From assembly GCA_030760725.1 (NCBI GenBank), contig JASWHV010000012.1, positions 83,898,968 to 83,962,967 of the forward strand: 64,000 nt of DNA. The letters are read 5' to 3'. Source of the DNA: Neostapfia colusana (lineage: Eukaryota; Streptophyta; Magnoliopsida; Poales; Poaceae). The translations under genes were made by a program, and so were the position numbers. Numbering within the stretch: position 1 is the stretch's first letter; the number at the start of each line of letters is the position of its first letter. The notes beneath the pieces were generated by a model. That model was given only the letters and a program-made list of their open reading frames with translations. It made no database searches and was not told the DNA's origin. This document shows, piece by piece, positions 46,058-57,388 of the stretch.

Positions 46058-46489
46058 TGTTGGGTGTTTTCCTCACAGAACTCTCACTGATTTGTGATGC
46101 AAATCGTGTTGGAAGTCTAGAGATGTGGTGTAGATCCAAAAACAAGTAGAGAACCGAATGAAAAGTGGCTTGGATGAGTCGTGGCGGCGCTCAACAAACA
46201 CCAGCGCTTTCCCCTCTTTTTATTAGCCGGAAGCCACAGGTTTTCAACAACCTTAGCCCGGGTTTTACACCATACAAATTTGAAAACATGCAACACATGC
46301 ATGTGCCATGCACGTATGGCCCAAACCCCCTGGTTGTTTGAAACATAACAAAAACACCCTCACACACACACTAGGACTCGGTGCAACACATGTGACTCAG
46401 GACACACCCCTGGTTCTTGTCATGTGTGCTTTATTTCCCTTGAAACACAAGGAAACTAACACTGATTAAACCTCCAGAAGTACTCAACA
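46058..46489 (-). repeat. Copia 5' LTR
   Basis: 432 bp, same termini as the 3' LTR, with about 40 bp extra near 46166-46206. Confidence 0.94.
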
Positions 46490-48844
46490 AATTGAAGGCT
46501 TTTAGGGTGTTCTAAGGATTTTCTGAAACAAATTATGACTTTCTGAAAACTATATTTTCAGAGGGTTGTAATGGACTTAGCCTCACTTAATCTGAAGGTT
46601 CCTAGCCAAGGATATGAGCTAAACAATTTCAGAGAAAATTCTGAAAATGTTTCTGAACATTTTCTATTTTCTCTGGAACAGTTTCACTAATCACACCATT
46701 AGGTGGATCAAATGAGCTCAAATGGGTCTGAAATTTTTATGGTAGTTCAGGGATATTTTGGTGAACATCCAAGCAAAATTTCAGAATTTTCCTCCAAAGG
46801 ATTCTCCAGTTAAAATTCCTAACAGTTTAAACTTTGAGGAATAAATTCTGGAGAAATAAGGATTTTCATGGAGTGAAACTTGATTTGCTGGAATGTACTC
46901 AGAGAGCTGAATCTAACAAAATTTGGTTCACTCGATTTGGAGCTTTCTAGTGAAAGTCATGAGGATTTGAAGTTTGAAGGAAATCTGAAAATCGGGGAAA
47001 AGTTTAAACTCGCGAGTGGGCTCGGGGACACGCGTCGCACGCCGAGGCGACCGCACACTGCGGCCCACAGGGTCTTTGCGCGCCAGCACACCTGATCCCG
47101 GCCACACCCTGATCCCGATTTAAAATATCTATCGCTGACAGCTGGGGTCCACCCCCTTCTTCAACCTCGCGACGCCCGCGCTCTGCCGTCGGGGAACTTC
47201 GCCGGAGAGCTCGCCGCCGACTTCTGTAAATCTCCAAACTTCACGATTTTGGCCGCCCCTGCCTACTTTCACTCGGGGAACAGGATTATGGGGTCAGCTC
47301 ATCATGACAACGGCCGGTGCATGGTCGGCGACGAGCAGCAGCCTCGGGCGAACTTCGGCCGCGTTGCCCGTCCTCCCTAGCACCTAACCCGATCGAGCTA
47401 AGGGTCGTCGAGCATCAGTGTACCATAGGAAAGGTTGACATGAGCTCTACGGAGCTCGGGAAGGGCTGTGTTGGGCTGTCACTGTGCGACCTAGGCCGGA
47501 AATCGGGATTTCTACTAAAACTCGAAGAACAGCGGTTTCCCTCCATGGTTCTTCGTGGTTCTTGCTCCTATGGATCCGCACGGGCTACTAGAAGTGATCC
47601 TCTCCACAAGAGGATGAGTGATGCAGTGTGGCTTACAAATTTCTCGGATCGGTACCGACCTCACTTTTGCACGCCGTCGCGAAAATATGAAATTCCGGCC
47701 GGAGCAGTGCTTGTCACACCGCCGGAGCTTGCGGAAATGAAAGAGGGGTTGGAGGCGAACCTCTTTGCTGTTCACAGCTCCGTGAACGGTGGGCTGTGGT
47801 AGCCGGAAGAACGGTTCCCGCAGCGGCGGCTCGAGCTGAACCGGCAGAGACAAGATCGCCGCGGTGGAGCTCGGGGAAGACCGCGCAGGGTCTGGAACAG
47901 ATGCGAGGGCGTTGAAGATGGCTTGGCGCACCCGGTGCTGGTCTCAGATCGCCGGGTGGGTCACTGGATTGGCCGGGGGATGAGGAACCGAAGGTTCACT
48001 CGGGCGGCGAGGTGTTTCGGCTTTTTGGGTGAAAGTGCGACGAGGCAGCGGTGGAAGGCGCCGGTGACCGCTCGGGCGGGTAGATAAAGACCCAGGGAGT
48101 CGGTTCCGCGGCTGAGATCGGCAAGCAGTTGGTGGCTTCGCCGTTTCTTCGCCGTGGCGGCAGCTGCAGCGCGCGCGGTTAACCGAGCTGAGCTCTCAGT
48201 CGGTTTCTTTTGCTTCAGTGGCTGACGTGGGACCCACCCGGGGTTTTAACCTCTGAAATTCACTCCTAATCACTGTTGTAAACAGTGAGCCCCAAAATAC
48301 CCATGGTGATTCAAATTATTCACCCATGAGCCATTTGAATTGAGTAGAATTCAAATTGGGTTTGGTTTGAATGAATTTCAGCACAAGTTCAGTTTTGAAT
48401 TCAAATAAAGTTTGAATTTGTCCCACTTAGCTCATGTCAAGATCAACTCCAAATGGAGTGAAAATTGGTGTGTGAGCTCACAAAAATGTGCTGAATAAGA
48501 ATATGCCTCCCACTTTTAAATTCATGGGATAAAAACAGTTTGAATTTGAATAATGTTTCAAACTGCCCTCTTTCTAGCTATACCCAAAATGACCTAAAAA
48601 AGGTTTTGAATTTGGGTGAAACTTGGCATGGACATCCTTAGCAAGGTGTAGGAGTTTTCATATGTCCAGCCCACCTATATCACATGGGGAAATACCACTT
48701 TTGCAATATGTGAGTTTGTTCTCTAATGAGCATGTTGATGGTGGTTACTTGCTCTTCATTTGTGTTCATCATCTTTCCTCAAATGAGGTGTGTGTGTATG
48801 GTGATGAACACTTCAATTATGTGTCAAAAACTGAGGCCCTTACA

Positions 48845-48849
48845 GTTTC
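48845..48849. repeat. Target-site duplication of element B, right copy (GTTTC)
   Basis: Identical to 1189-1193; follows the LTR terminus TTACA. Confidence 0.92.
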
Positions 48850-49818
48850 CCCGCATGCAAAGCATGCCCTGTTGCCTACGGCAGAAGGTACGTTGGGGCG
48901 GGGGTTTTGAACAGGAGCGCCCATGTTGGGTTGGGGCACAGGAGGCAAGGGCACACGAGGTGCTTGTGCAACAGGTCGTTGCTGTGGTGGCTGACTAGGG
49001 CGGTATGCAGGAGCGGTCGATCCATACTGCGGTGCGGCCGGGGGCATGTACCGAGGTTGTACGTTGCTCCCTTGGGGCTGGTATGGCATCTTCCTCTTGC
49101 ACTCTCGCTCGATCTCTCGGATCTTGCTTTCAACTACTATAGCCTTGTCAACCAGCTTCTGGAAGCTCGCGTAGTCATTGTTGAGGAGCTGAACCTGAAT
49201 CTCATTGTTCAATCCTCTCATGAACAGGTATTGCTTCCTCTGATCTGAGTTGACATCTTCGGGGGCATACTGGGATAGTTGTGTGAACTTGTTGAGATAC
49301 TCATTCACGCTTCTTTGTCCTTGGCGGAGACCTTCAAACTCCTGTCTCTTGAGCATCATTACACCAGCAGGGATGTAATGAGAGCGGAAACTCTCCTTGA
49401 ACTCAGTCCAAGTGATCGTCTCCGGGTCGACATGAGCGTTACATAGGGCATCCCAACAGTCAGCGGCAGCTCCCATGAGTTGGTGCGACGCAAAAAGAAC
49501 CTTCTCTCGGTCATTGCACTGCACTATGGCAAGCTTCTTCTCCATGGATTTCAACCAGTCGTCGGCCTCCATGGGGTCGTTAGCTTGAGCAAAGGTGGGT
49601 GGTCGAGTCCTCATGAACTCTCCCAGCCTGTTATGAGCCGGCGGTGGTGGTGGTGGTGGTGCCGGAACGGGGTAGTTGTTGTTGGCCTGCAACTGACTCA
49701 AAGTTTGGATCATGGTTTGCATAAGTTGATTCTGCATGGCCATCAACCGTTCCAGGTTGTTCTCACCATCCTCTTGGTTGCCACGGACGTTCCTTCGGCC
49801 GGCGTTTCCTCTCACCAT
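48850..49818 (-). pseudogene. Element A gag, N-terminal part
   Basis: Starts at the ATG at 49816-49818 (MVRGNAGRRNVRG). Helical stretch (LMAMQNQLMQTMIQTLSQL), a Pro run (PAPPPPPPPA), then the gag domain (WLKSMEKKLAIVQ, FRSHYIPAGVMMLKRQEFEGLRQG, YAPEDVNSDQRKQYLFMRGL) and a Pro/Gln-rich linker. The last residues are the first Cys pair of a zinc knuckle (CFACGE), cut by element B at GTTTC; the remainder continues at 1193. Similar in layout to element C gag. An excellent splice-acceptor-like sequence (TTCTCTCTCACAG) directly precedes the ATG. Confidence 0.92.
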
Positions 49819-50386
49819 CTGTGAGAGAGAACGAAATAGAATAGAAGGTTAGAAGGTTAGGTAGATCCCCTCAACTATATGCATCAAGGTGGGTTGGACT
49901 ATATATATATTAGCCCATATGAGGATGTGAACAAGTGCCGAAGCATCTCACACTTCTTTCTACTTATGTGTGGATATGTACAACGTTTTGAGACGTCCCA
50001 CGACTCACACTAAGCACACAATTCACAAACAATCATCACAAGGGATCACACAACTCCTATTCAAGGCTTGTTTAATGGAGGTCCTATATGACTTAGGGTG
50101 ATGTCAAATCTGTGATCCAACTATGGCTTCTCCTAGGCTTGTATCCCCTGTCAAGGTAGTTCCAATGCCAATCTATGCATCCTATGGTCAGCGTGGCTTA
50201 GCTACCAATCTGTGATCTATCTAGGTTGTGTGATCTATCCGTGGTAGGGTGATACCAATCTATGTCTGACACCAATCTGTGAACTTATCTAAGCGTGTAA
50301 CCTACCGTCAACCCGTGGCTCTAATACCAATCTGTGATTGTATCTAGGTGTGTAATCTACCCTCTACCGTGGCTCTAATACCAGTC
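49819..50386 (-). repeat. Element A leader with degenerate repeats of the LTR/PBS junction
   Basis: No ORF0 and no credible ORF. The part 50160-50386 contains about six imperfect copies of a motif like TACCAATCTGTGA (near 50167, 50204, 50249, 50268, 50324 and 50378), each resembling the junction of the primer site with the LTR end. Two copies carry the full GGCTCTAATACCA, 54 bp apart. Near the gag end are two CTAAC branch-point-like motifs and a pyrimidine tract ending in ACAG. Confidence 0.75.
50371..50383 (-). other. Element A primer binding site
   Basis: TGGTATTAGAGCC on the minus strand, three bases from the LTR end at 50387; one change from the usual iMet site. A second identical copy lies at 50317-50329. 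Confidence 0.82.
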
Positions 50387-52205
50387 TGTGACGCCCTCAA
50401 TTCTGTGGAAAAACCACGGAACCGAGAACTGATGCATATGTGTGCCCAGGATGTTCATCACACATACACATATGTTGCACAAACTGAATTCAGAATGTAT
50501 ATAACCACGAATATCAGAGTTTATTACAATATTTCATGAGTCTTGGACTCATGCTAACAGCGGAAGTCTTAATTTAATAGCGGAAGTCTTATTTCTATGC
50601 AACGGAAGTCTTCTTACTAGTGCGGAAGCAATCTAAGCAGTAGCGGCTCCATCTCTACTCCATCCCCACAGGCAAGGTTGAGAACAGATTACACACCTAA
50701 TGCTCCATTTGGTCTTCATAGTAATCTTCTCCTGTTGCTGATGATGAAATAATAATGCAAGTTTGAGTACAACGATGTACTCAGCAAGTGCAGGAAAATA
50801 TAATATATAGCTTATAACAAAGTATGTATAATAAGGCTCATTGCAGAAAGCAAAATTATTTATCAAAAAATACGATAAAACAGCAACTTATCTTTAAGTG
50901 AGCTAATCCCAACATGTATTAAAATATCGATCATACCTCCATTATGTTCATTACCTTCCATGTCCCATCCAGACATTAATCAACCTCATTCTTGCTCACG
51001 AATACCTTCTCGTATTCGCTACCATCTTACAAATACCATCTCGTATTCACTACCATTTAATAAACAACTTCGTCTCACACCGAGACCAACCTTGTTGCCA
51101 TGACTCAACAGTCATGCAACCCATCTTATCACCCGGACTCAACAGTCCCGAAAACAAAACTAAAACCAAACCATCCAAAACCATAACCAATAACCATATC
51201 CAATCACCATCCCAACTAATCATGGAAGTTGGCCAGGCGCTCGTGACCGTAAGCTCGACTATATTGATAGTTTTTAGACTCTACAGAGTTTGCACCTCTT
51301 TACCCACAAGTTTGTGATTTTGTCACCCGTCGGCGACTGCAGAACCTCCATTATACCAGTGTACAACCGTCGCTGTATGGCCAAGAGATCACAAAATAGC
51401 CTTTACAAAGGGGCTACTAGATGTGTAGACTCACTAAGGTTTCACCGGCAGGCTAGAATCTCCAGTTCTCCCACCCACGGGCCCCCTCTTGTGCCATGCA
51501 GTTCCCAGGGCAGTCCTCACTCGACTCCCATTCCCCGCGCCTTCCACGGTCCATAACAATCTAGCAACTTACATAATTACTCAGCTACGCCGTACCCATA
51601 CTTGGCCTTGTGGTGGCACTATTATCCTGGCATGTGCTCGATTGAACCGGTCCTTAGATCTACGGCAAGTAAAATGACCATCTCATGCTACCTCATTCAC
51701 AAACCCAGTCTTGCCTAGATCTCCCTCCGATCCATGTTTATTAAAAACATCAGTTTCTCATTATCATTACGAGTGCAGTTAGCTAGACACATCTATCTCG
51801 CTTCCCAATCCCATGGACTCAGCGAAGCTTAAAACAAAAACTATACCCAACTCATAAACTTCCCTGGCAACAAGGGTGGTTTAACCAAAACTAGTAAACT
51901 CCTATAAAAAGGTTTCCCATCATGTTTGACTCAGCACACACACCTTTTCGCAAAACAAAACAGTTTTCCCAAAACATAGGATCAATATGGTCAAGGGGCA
52001 CTTGCCTTGTCTTTGCGGTTCCGGTTGCTCTTGGATCTCGAAACCTTGTTATTGCAGCTCGTCGTAGACAGCTCCCTGAGCTTGTCCCTCTATACAAGAT
52101 CACACACATACAAGATTCACAGCAATCAATATCATACATAAACTTCAACTAGATGTGATGATGCATATGCATGCTATCCTATAATCAGTTTTATTAGATC
52201 AGTTT
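50387..52205 (-). repeat. Element A 5' LTR, truncated by an A-family insertion
   Basis: Ends on the minus strand with GGGCGTCACA next to the PBS. It runs right to 52205 without reaching a TG terminus, where a second copy of the same LTR begins. Small ORFs here are in LTR sequence. Confidence 0.85.
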
Positions 52206-53563
52206 TGTGACGCCCTCAATTCTGTGGAAAACCACGGATCCGAGAACTAATGCATATGTGCGCCCAGGATGTTCATCACACATACACATACGTTCCACAA
52301 ACTTAATTCAGATTATATATTATCACGAATAACAGAGTTTATTACAATACCTCATGAGTCTTGGACTCATGCTCACAGCGGAAGTCTTTATTCTAAAGCG
52401 GAAGCAATTTAGCTAATGCGGAAGCAAATCTAAGCAGAAGTGGCTCCATCTCTACTCCCTCCACAGGTAAGGTTGAGAATAAATCACACGCCTTCATGCC
52501 CCACTTGGTCTTCATAGTAGGCTTCTCCTGCTGCTGATGATGAAATAATAATGCAAGTTTGAGTACAATGATGTACTCAACAAGTGCGGGAAAACACATG
52601 ATATGCAGCTCATAAACAAGGTAGGTATAAAAAGGCTTATTTGCAGAAAAGCAGATTTATAAAACCATGATAAAACAGCAACTTAACTTTAGATGAATGT
52701 AATCCCAGCATGTATTAAATTACCAACATACCTCCATCGCTTTCCATGTTCCACCCGAACATTAACCAACCTCATTCTTACTCACGAATACCTCCTCGTA
52801 TTCGCTACCATCTTATCTCATAAACAACTTTGTCTCACACCGAGACCAGTTTCGCTGCCATGACTGAACAGTTATGCAACCATCTTATCATCCGGACTCA
52901 ACAGTGCCAACAACCAAGCCATAACCAAACTCATTTAACCATAACCAAGAACCTTCCCAATAACCATCCCAACTAATCATGGCAGTTTAGCCAGGTGCTC
53001 GTGACCGTTAGCTCGGCTATCATGATAGTTTTAGACTATGCAGAGTTTGCACCTCTTTACCCACAAGTTTGTGATTTCGTCACCCGTCGGCGACTGCAGA
53101 ACCTCCATTATACCAGTACACAACCGTCGGTGTATGGTCAAGAGATAACAAAATAGCCTTTACAAAGGGGTTACTAGATGTATGGACTCACTAAGGTTTC
53201 ACCGGCAGGCTAGAATCTCCAATTCTCCCACCCACGGGCCCCCTCTTGTGCCATGCAGTTCCCAGGGCAGTCCTCACTCGACTCCCATTCCCCGCGCCTT
53301 CCACAGTCCATAACACTCTAGCAACTTACCTAATTACTCAGATAAGCCGCACCCATACTTGGCCTTGTGGTGGCACTGTTATCCTGGCATGTGCATGCAT
53401 GAACCGGTCCTTAGATCTATGGCAAGTAAACCACCATCTCATGCTACCTCATTCACAAACCCAGGCTTGCCTAGATCTCCCTCCGATCCATGTTCATTAA
53501 CATCATCAGTTTCTCATTATCATTACGAGTGCAGTTAGCTAAACACATCTATCTCGCTTCCAA
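52206..53563 (-). repeat. A-family LTR (A2) inserted in element A 5' LTR, truncated by element F
   Basis: Repeats the sequence of 50387 onward, starting TGTGACGCCC at 52206, with many small differences. Likely target sequence AGTTT at 52201-52205; the right end is off the window. It stops at 53563 where the LTR of element F begins (equivalent to about 51813 in the first copy). Confidence 0.85.
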
Positions 53564-56500
53564 TGACACGACCCCAATTGGTCCTGTTGAGCCAGGATCA
53601 CGCTGAGCGGTGCTGCATTGCACAGCACCGGATAACACACGTCAAAGGTACAAAGCGGAAGCGAAATTTTATTACATAAACAAGTTTATGAACATGTTTA
53701 CATCAAAATAAGTTCAGTCTACACTCACGGGCGTAGACTACGCATCAAGTCCACGTTCAGCCATTGAACGTGTCCTTGCTAGCACACACGCACACTAACT
53801 CTGCGGCATGCACGACTCCCACTCGACGGGATTCCCCTCCTGGGGTTCCGTCTCTTCCTCGGGAGTCCCTTCCTCATAGAACCCTGCAAAAGCTTCAAAC
53901 ACAAGCAGTGAGCACGAAGGCTCAGCAAGTCTGACCCGTCTCGCCTAAACATGGGACTTCTACATGAGGGTAATGGGTTACATGAGATAAAAATCATTTG
54001 CAAGGACTCGCCTAATTAGTAGAACCTTACTTTCAAGTTTTAGCAGCAGGTTGTGGAGAACCTTACGCTAAGGTACATGAGAGAGCCGCAATCAAACAAG
54101 AAACGCATTTCTCTCATGTCCCTTGCCCAAAGTTGAAAAGAACTTTAGTTAGCTCTAAGCTACAGCATATCATTAACAATCAATGTCCATCTTTCAATCA
54201 GCAACATTTTAACAAGTGACTAGCCTGTTCTTTCTACGTCACGGTACAGTGAACAAGTGGTACTCACTGACCGCGAGGGACGGCGATTATAATCGATTTA
54301 CACCTGCAGGGTTACCCGAAAAACCCGTCACGTACGCCCGTACTCGATGTTGCCTACAACAACCATCACGGACGCCGTACGCGACTACCTTTCACCCGTT
54401 AGCCAAATGTTGAACCGGTCCAATCATCCTGAGCAAGAGGTCTCTGCACGCGCATCTCAGTGCCGCTAGCCGGTTTACACCTCGAGCTCTCAACCTACCC
54501 TCTGAACGACCAGCTATGCCTCAACACCCAGCTACCCGAGTTACATCAGTTTCCCGGTTCCCATATAGCCGGTAGGTCTTCGGTACTGTTCTAGCTTGTT
54601 CAACAGGCCCACACACGGCTCGGTCCTCAATCGACACAAGCGGAGCTACAGCACACAAGCCCCAAAGTCCTGCTGCCCTTACCCTCCGCTCGGTCTCATT
54701 TTCTTACTTTGTGTTTCATGTGCTATCACTACCCGAGTCGAGTGCCTCTAGCCTATGCTCGTGAGTAGTTCCAACTACTCGACTTGTACCGAATCCTACC
54801 CTAACTTAGCTTTGCAGTAGCTAACGGGGTTTGCAATCCTAAACCCAACCCATGGTTCTCTTGGCTATGCATTTGGGTTTCCAAACAAGACTCTAATGCA
54901 GAGAATAAAGTAATCAAGTATGTGCTCAAAACAATAAAAATTTGTAAACAGGTTAATGCAAACCGGAGCTTGCCTTGCTGCTCTTGGTCGTAGGCTAGCT
55001 GTTCCTCCGGAGTAACGAAGTCTAGGACTTCGGGTTCCTCCTCGACCTTAGCGACTACATGATAGAAGTAATACATGTATTAATTTGAATGCATTTATAT
55101 TACGTTTGAACTTGTGAAGCTTATAAGTCCCACTAGACAGACTCAATGACTGTGAAACTTTTACTGTGACTTGGTTACAACCTAAACAGAGACTTGGTCA
55201 AGTTTTAGTTACAGCAAAGCTCAATTGAGCCCTCCACAATTAATTATGTCCTTGACCTTAATTGGAACTCTTAGGGTGCTCTAAGGATTTTCATGAAGTG
55301 AAACTGGATTTGCTGGAAAGTACTCAGAGAGCTGAATCCAGCAAAATTTGGTTCACTCGATTTGGAGCTTTCTAGCCAAAGTTATGAGGATTCAAAGTTT
55401 AGAAGAATTCTGAAAATCAGGGAAAAAGTTTAAACCCTTGGGGGCCCGCGGGGACACGTGTCGAGCGCGGAGGTGCCCGGCACACCGGGGTTACCACACG
55501 TGTCAAGCGCGGAGGTGTCCGGCACACCGGAGCTCACAGGGTATTTGCGCGCCAGCACAGCCGATCCCCGGCCACACCCGATCCCGATTTAAATTCTTTA
55601 GCCGCTGACACGTGGGCCAGCCGGCTTCGTATTCCTCCCGCCGTTCTCTCGCGCCCGCGCCGCCGACCTCGCCGGAGCAGACCCGGAGCTCGCCGGCTCT
55701 CCGCTGCCGGACCTCCCATGGGCTGAAACTCGCCGCCAGGGGGTTGTCGACGTCGAGGAACACGTCGGTGGTGTCAGGTCGGGTTGGGGGTGACCGGAAA
55801 TAGCTCGGCGATGTGCCACGTCCTTGGTTGAGGTTCGGCACCGTCGACCGCGGTTTCTAAACTCGCCAACACCTCGAACAAACGGCCCTACAGCATCAGT
55901 GTACCTCTAGGAAGCTCGACAAGGTATAAAAAGGGTTCAGGGATGGCGGCAAGTCGGTCGGCACCGTGTGACCGATCGTGCCTGCCATGACCGCCCTCGA
56001 TCAAGCTCGAAATTCGTCACTCCTAGACAGTTTCACGCTACGGATGCAGAAAAGAACTTAATCGCCGGCTAGTCCAGCGTCTATGTGCAAGATTTGATGA
56101 CCTCCGAAAGATCATAGAGCGAGAATTTACAGAAACCGTACCGGAAGTTCGGTTTACGGTCGCCGGATCAAAAACTGGAAATTCTTTGCGGATTCTTCAC
56201 GGTTGGCTTCCAAGCTTGGAGGAGAGCAGCACGGTGGTCGCGCGCTCCTGTTGCCTCTCTCGCTGGACCGTGAACACGCCTGTGGAACGCTGTCCACGGC
56301 GCCTGACCTTCGGCTGCGGTTGAGTCGCCGCTGTGGCGATCGCTATCGGGCAAAGGAGATCGGAACTCGGGGTTTCTGGTGTTGGGGAGGTGGAGTGCGA
56401 CCTCGGTGGCTGTCTAGTAGCTCAGGAACGAAGGAGGAGATGGTTTTGCTGGTTTTCCCGATTGAGCAGAGAGCTGCGGCAAGAAACAATGCCGCTGCTC

Positions 56501-57319
56501 GGGTCTGCCCGCGAGAAGATAAAGCCGGCCGACTCGTGCTCGGCTGAGGCGGTGCCGGTCGCGTGGGGGCGCGAGCAAGCTGCCCTGGGCGCCAGCACGC
56601 GGAGAGGGAAGCAGCTGGTGGCGCCGGTAGCTGCTCGGTGGAATTTCCCACCGAGACTCTGACTTTGGGTGAAAGTTTCTCCTTCTTCCCTCTCTGACAT
56701 GTGGGTCCCATCCGGGGTTTTAACCTCTGAAATTTACTCCTAATCACTGTAGTAAACAGTGAGCCCCATAATACCCCTGGTGATTCAAATTATTCACCCA
56801 TGAGCCATTTGAATTGAGTAGAATTCAAATAGGGCTTGGTTTGAATGAATTTCAGCACAAGTTCATTTTTGAGTTCAAATAAAATTTGAATTTGTCCCGC
56901 TTAGCTCATGTCAAGACCAACTCCAAATGGAGTGAAAATTGGTGTGTGGGCTCACAAAAATGTGCTGAGTAAGAATATGCCTCCCACTTTTAAATTCATG
57001 GGATAAAAACAGTTTGAATTTGAATATGGTTTCAAACTGCCCTCTTCCTAGCTATACCCAGAATGACCTCAAAAAGGTTTGGAATTTGGGTGAAACTTGG
57101 CATGGACATCCTTAGCAATGTGTAGGAGTTTTCATATGTCCAGCCCCCCTTATATCACATGTGTGAAATACCACTTTGGCAATGTGTGGGTTTGTTCTCT
57201 AATGAGCATGTTGATAATTGTTACTTGCTCTTCATTTGTGTTCATCATCCTTCCTCAAATAAGGTGTGTGGTGTGGTGATGAACACTGCAAATGTGTGTC
57301 AAAAACTGAGGCCCTTACA
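53564..57319 (-). repeat. Element F 3' LTR (B-family, mosaic)
   Basis: 3756 bp; TGTAAGGGCC at 57319 on the minus strand and GGTCGTGTCA at 53564. The left 1.7 kb follows element B's LTR. It lacks about 350 bp of B (equivalent of about 2910-3275). The centre (about 55300-56660) follows element G's LTR instead, including the duplicated G-box unit at 55455-55502. Presumed target TCCAA at 53559-53563. Confidence 0.9.
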
Positions 57320-57354
57320 TTCCTCCCCCCTTAAAAGAATCTCGTCCCGAGATT
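57320..57354 (-). other. Element F polypurine tract and upstream hairpin
   Basis: TTTTAAGGGGGGAGGAA on the minus strand next to the LTR, with AATCTCG-TCC-CGAGATT at 57338-57354. Confidence 0.9.
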
Positions 57355-57388
57355 ATAAGGTGAAGATGAGAGAGAGGACGGTGGAAAA

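Larger units (their letters stand above)
41338..46489 (-). mobile_element. Ty1/copia retrotransposon inside element B 5' LTR
   Basis: 5152 bp with short LTRs (41338-41730 and 46058-46489), a PBS at 46044-46055, a PPT and flanking AATCG (41333-41337) and AATTG (46490-46494). The uninterrupted B LTR reads AATTG there (2893-2897 region), so the left copy has one substitution. Gene order gag, protease, integrase, RT, RNase H identifies copia; I do not assign a lineage. Confidence 0.95.
1194..48844 (-). mobile_element. Element B: Ty3/gypsy retrotransposon with three nested insertions
   Basis: Bounded by two LTRs (1194-5245 and 39651-48844) and the duplication GTTTC. Order on the minus strand is 5' LTR, iMet-type PBS, about 1.5 kb leader, ORF0, gag, protease-RT-RNase H-integrase-chromodomain, PPT, 3' LTR. 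After subtracting C, D and the copia element with one TSD copy each, its own length is about 15.4 kb with LTRs near 4.04 kb. Gene order and C-terminal chromodomain place it among plant chromoviruses, Tekay/Del-like by LTR length; that lineage call is inference. It is older than its three insertions and younger than A. Confidence 0.92.
39651..48844 (-). repeat. Element B 5' LTR, interrupted by a copia element
   Basis: Same termini as 1194-5245: TGTAAGGGCC at 48844 and GGTCATGTCA at 39651 on the minus strand. It spans 9194 bp, or about 4037 bp without the copia insertion and its duplication. The G-box core at the position equal to 3425 has changed to CACGCG (near 47031). Stretches 39651-41332 and 46495-48844 contain only LTR sequence. 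Confidence 0.93.

Noticed and set aside
50167..50386. CRISPR-like array from the spaced repeats
   Set aside because: Repeats are degenerate, irregularly spaced, and match the element's own primer-site junction; the context is a plant retrotransposon.
52206..53563. Tandem LTRs as an LTR-LTR circle insertion or head-to-tail element
   Set aside because: The first LTR copy has no terminal CA at 52205, so it is interrupted rather than complete.
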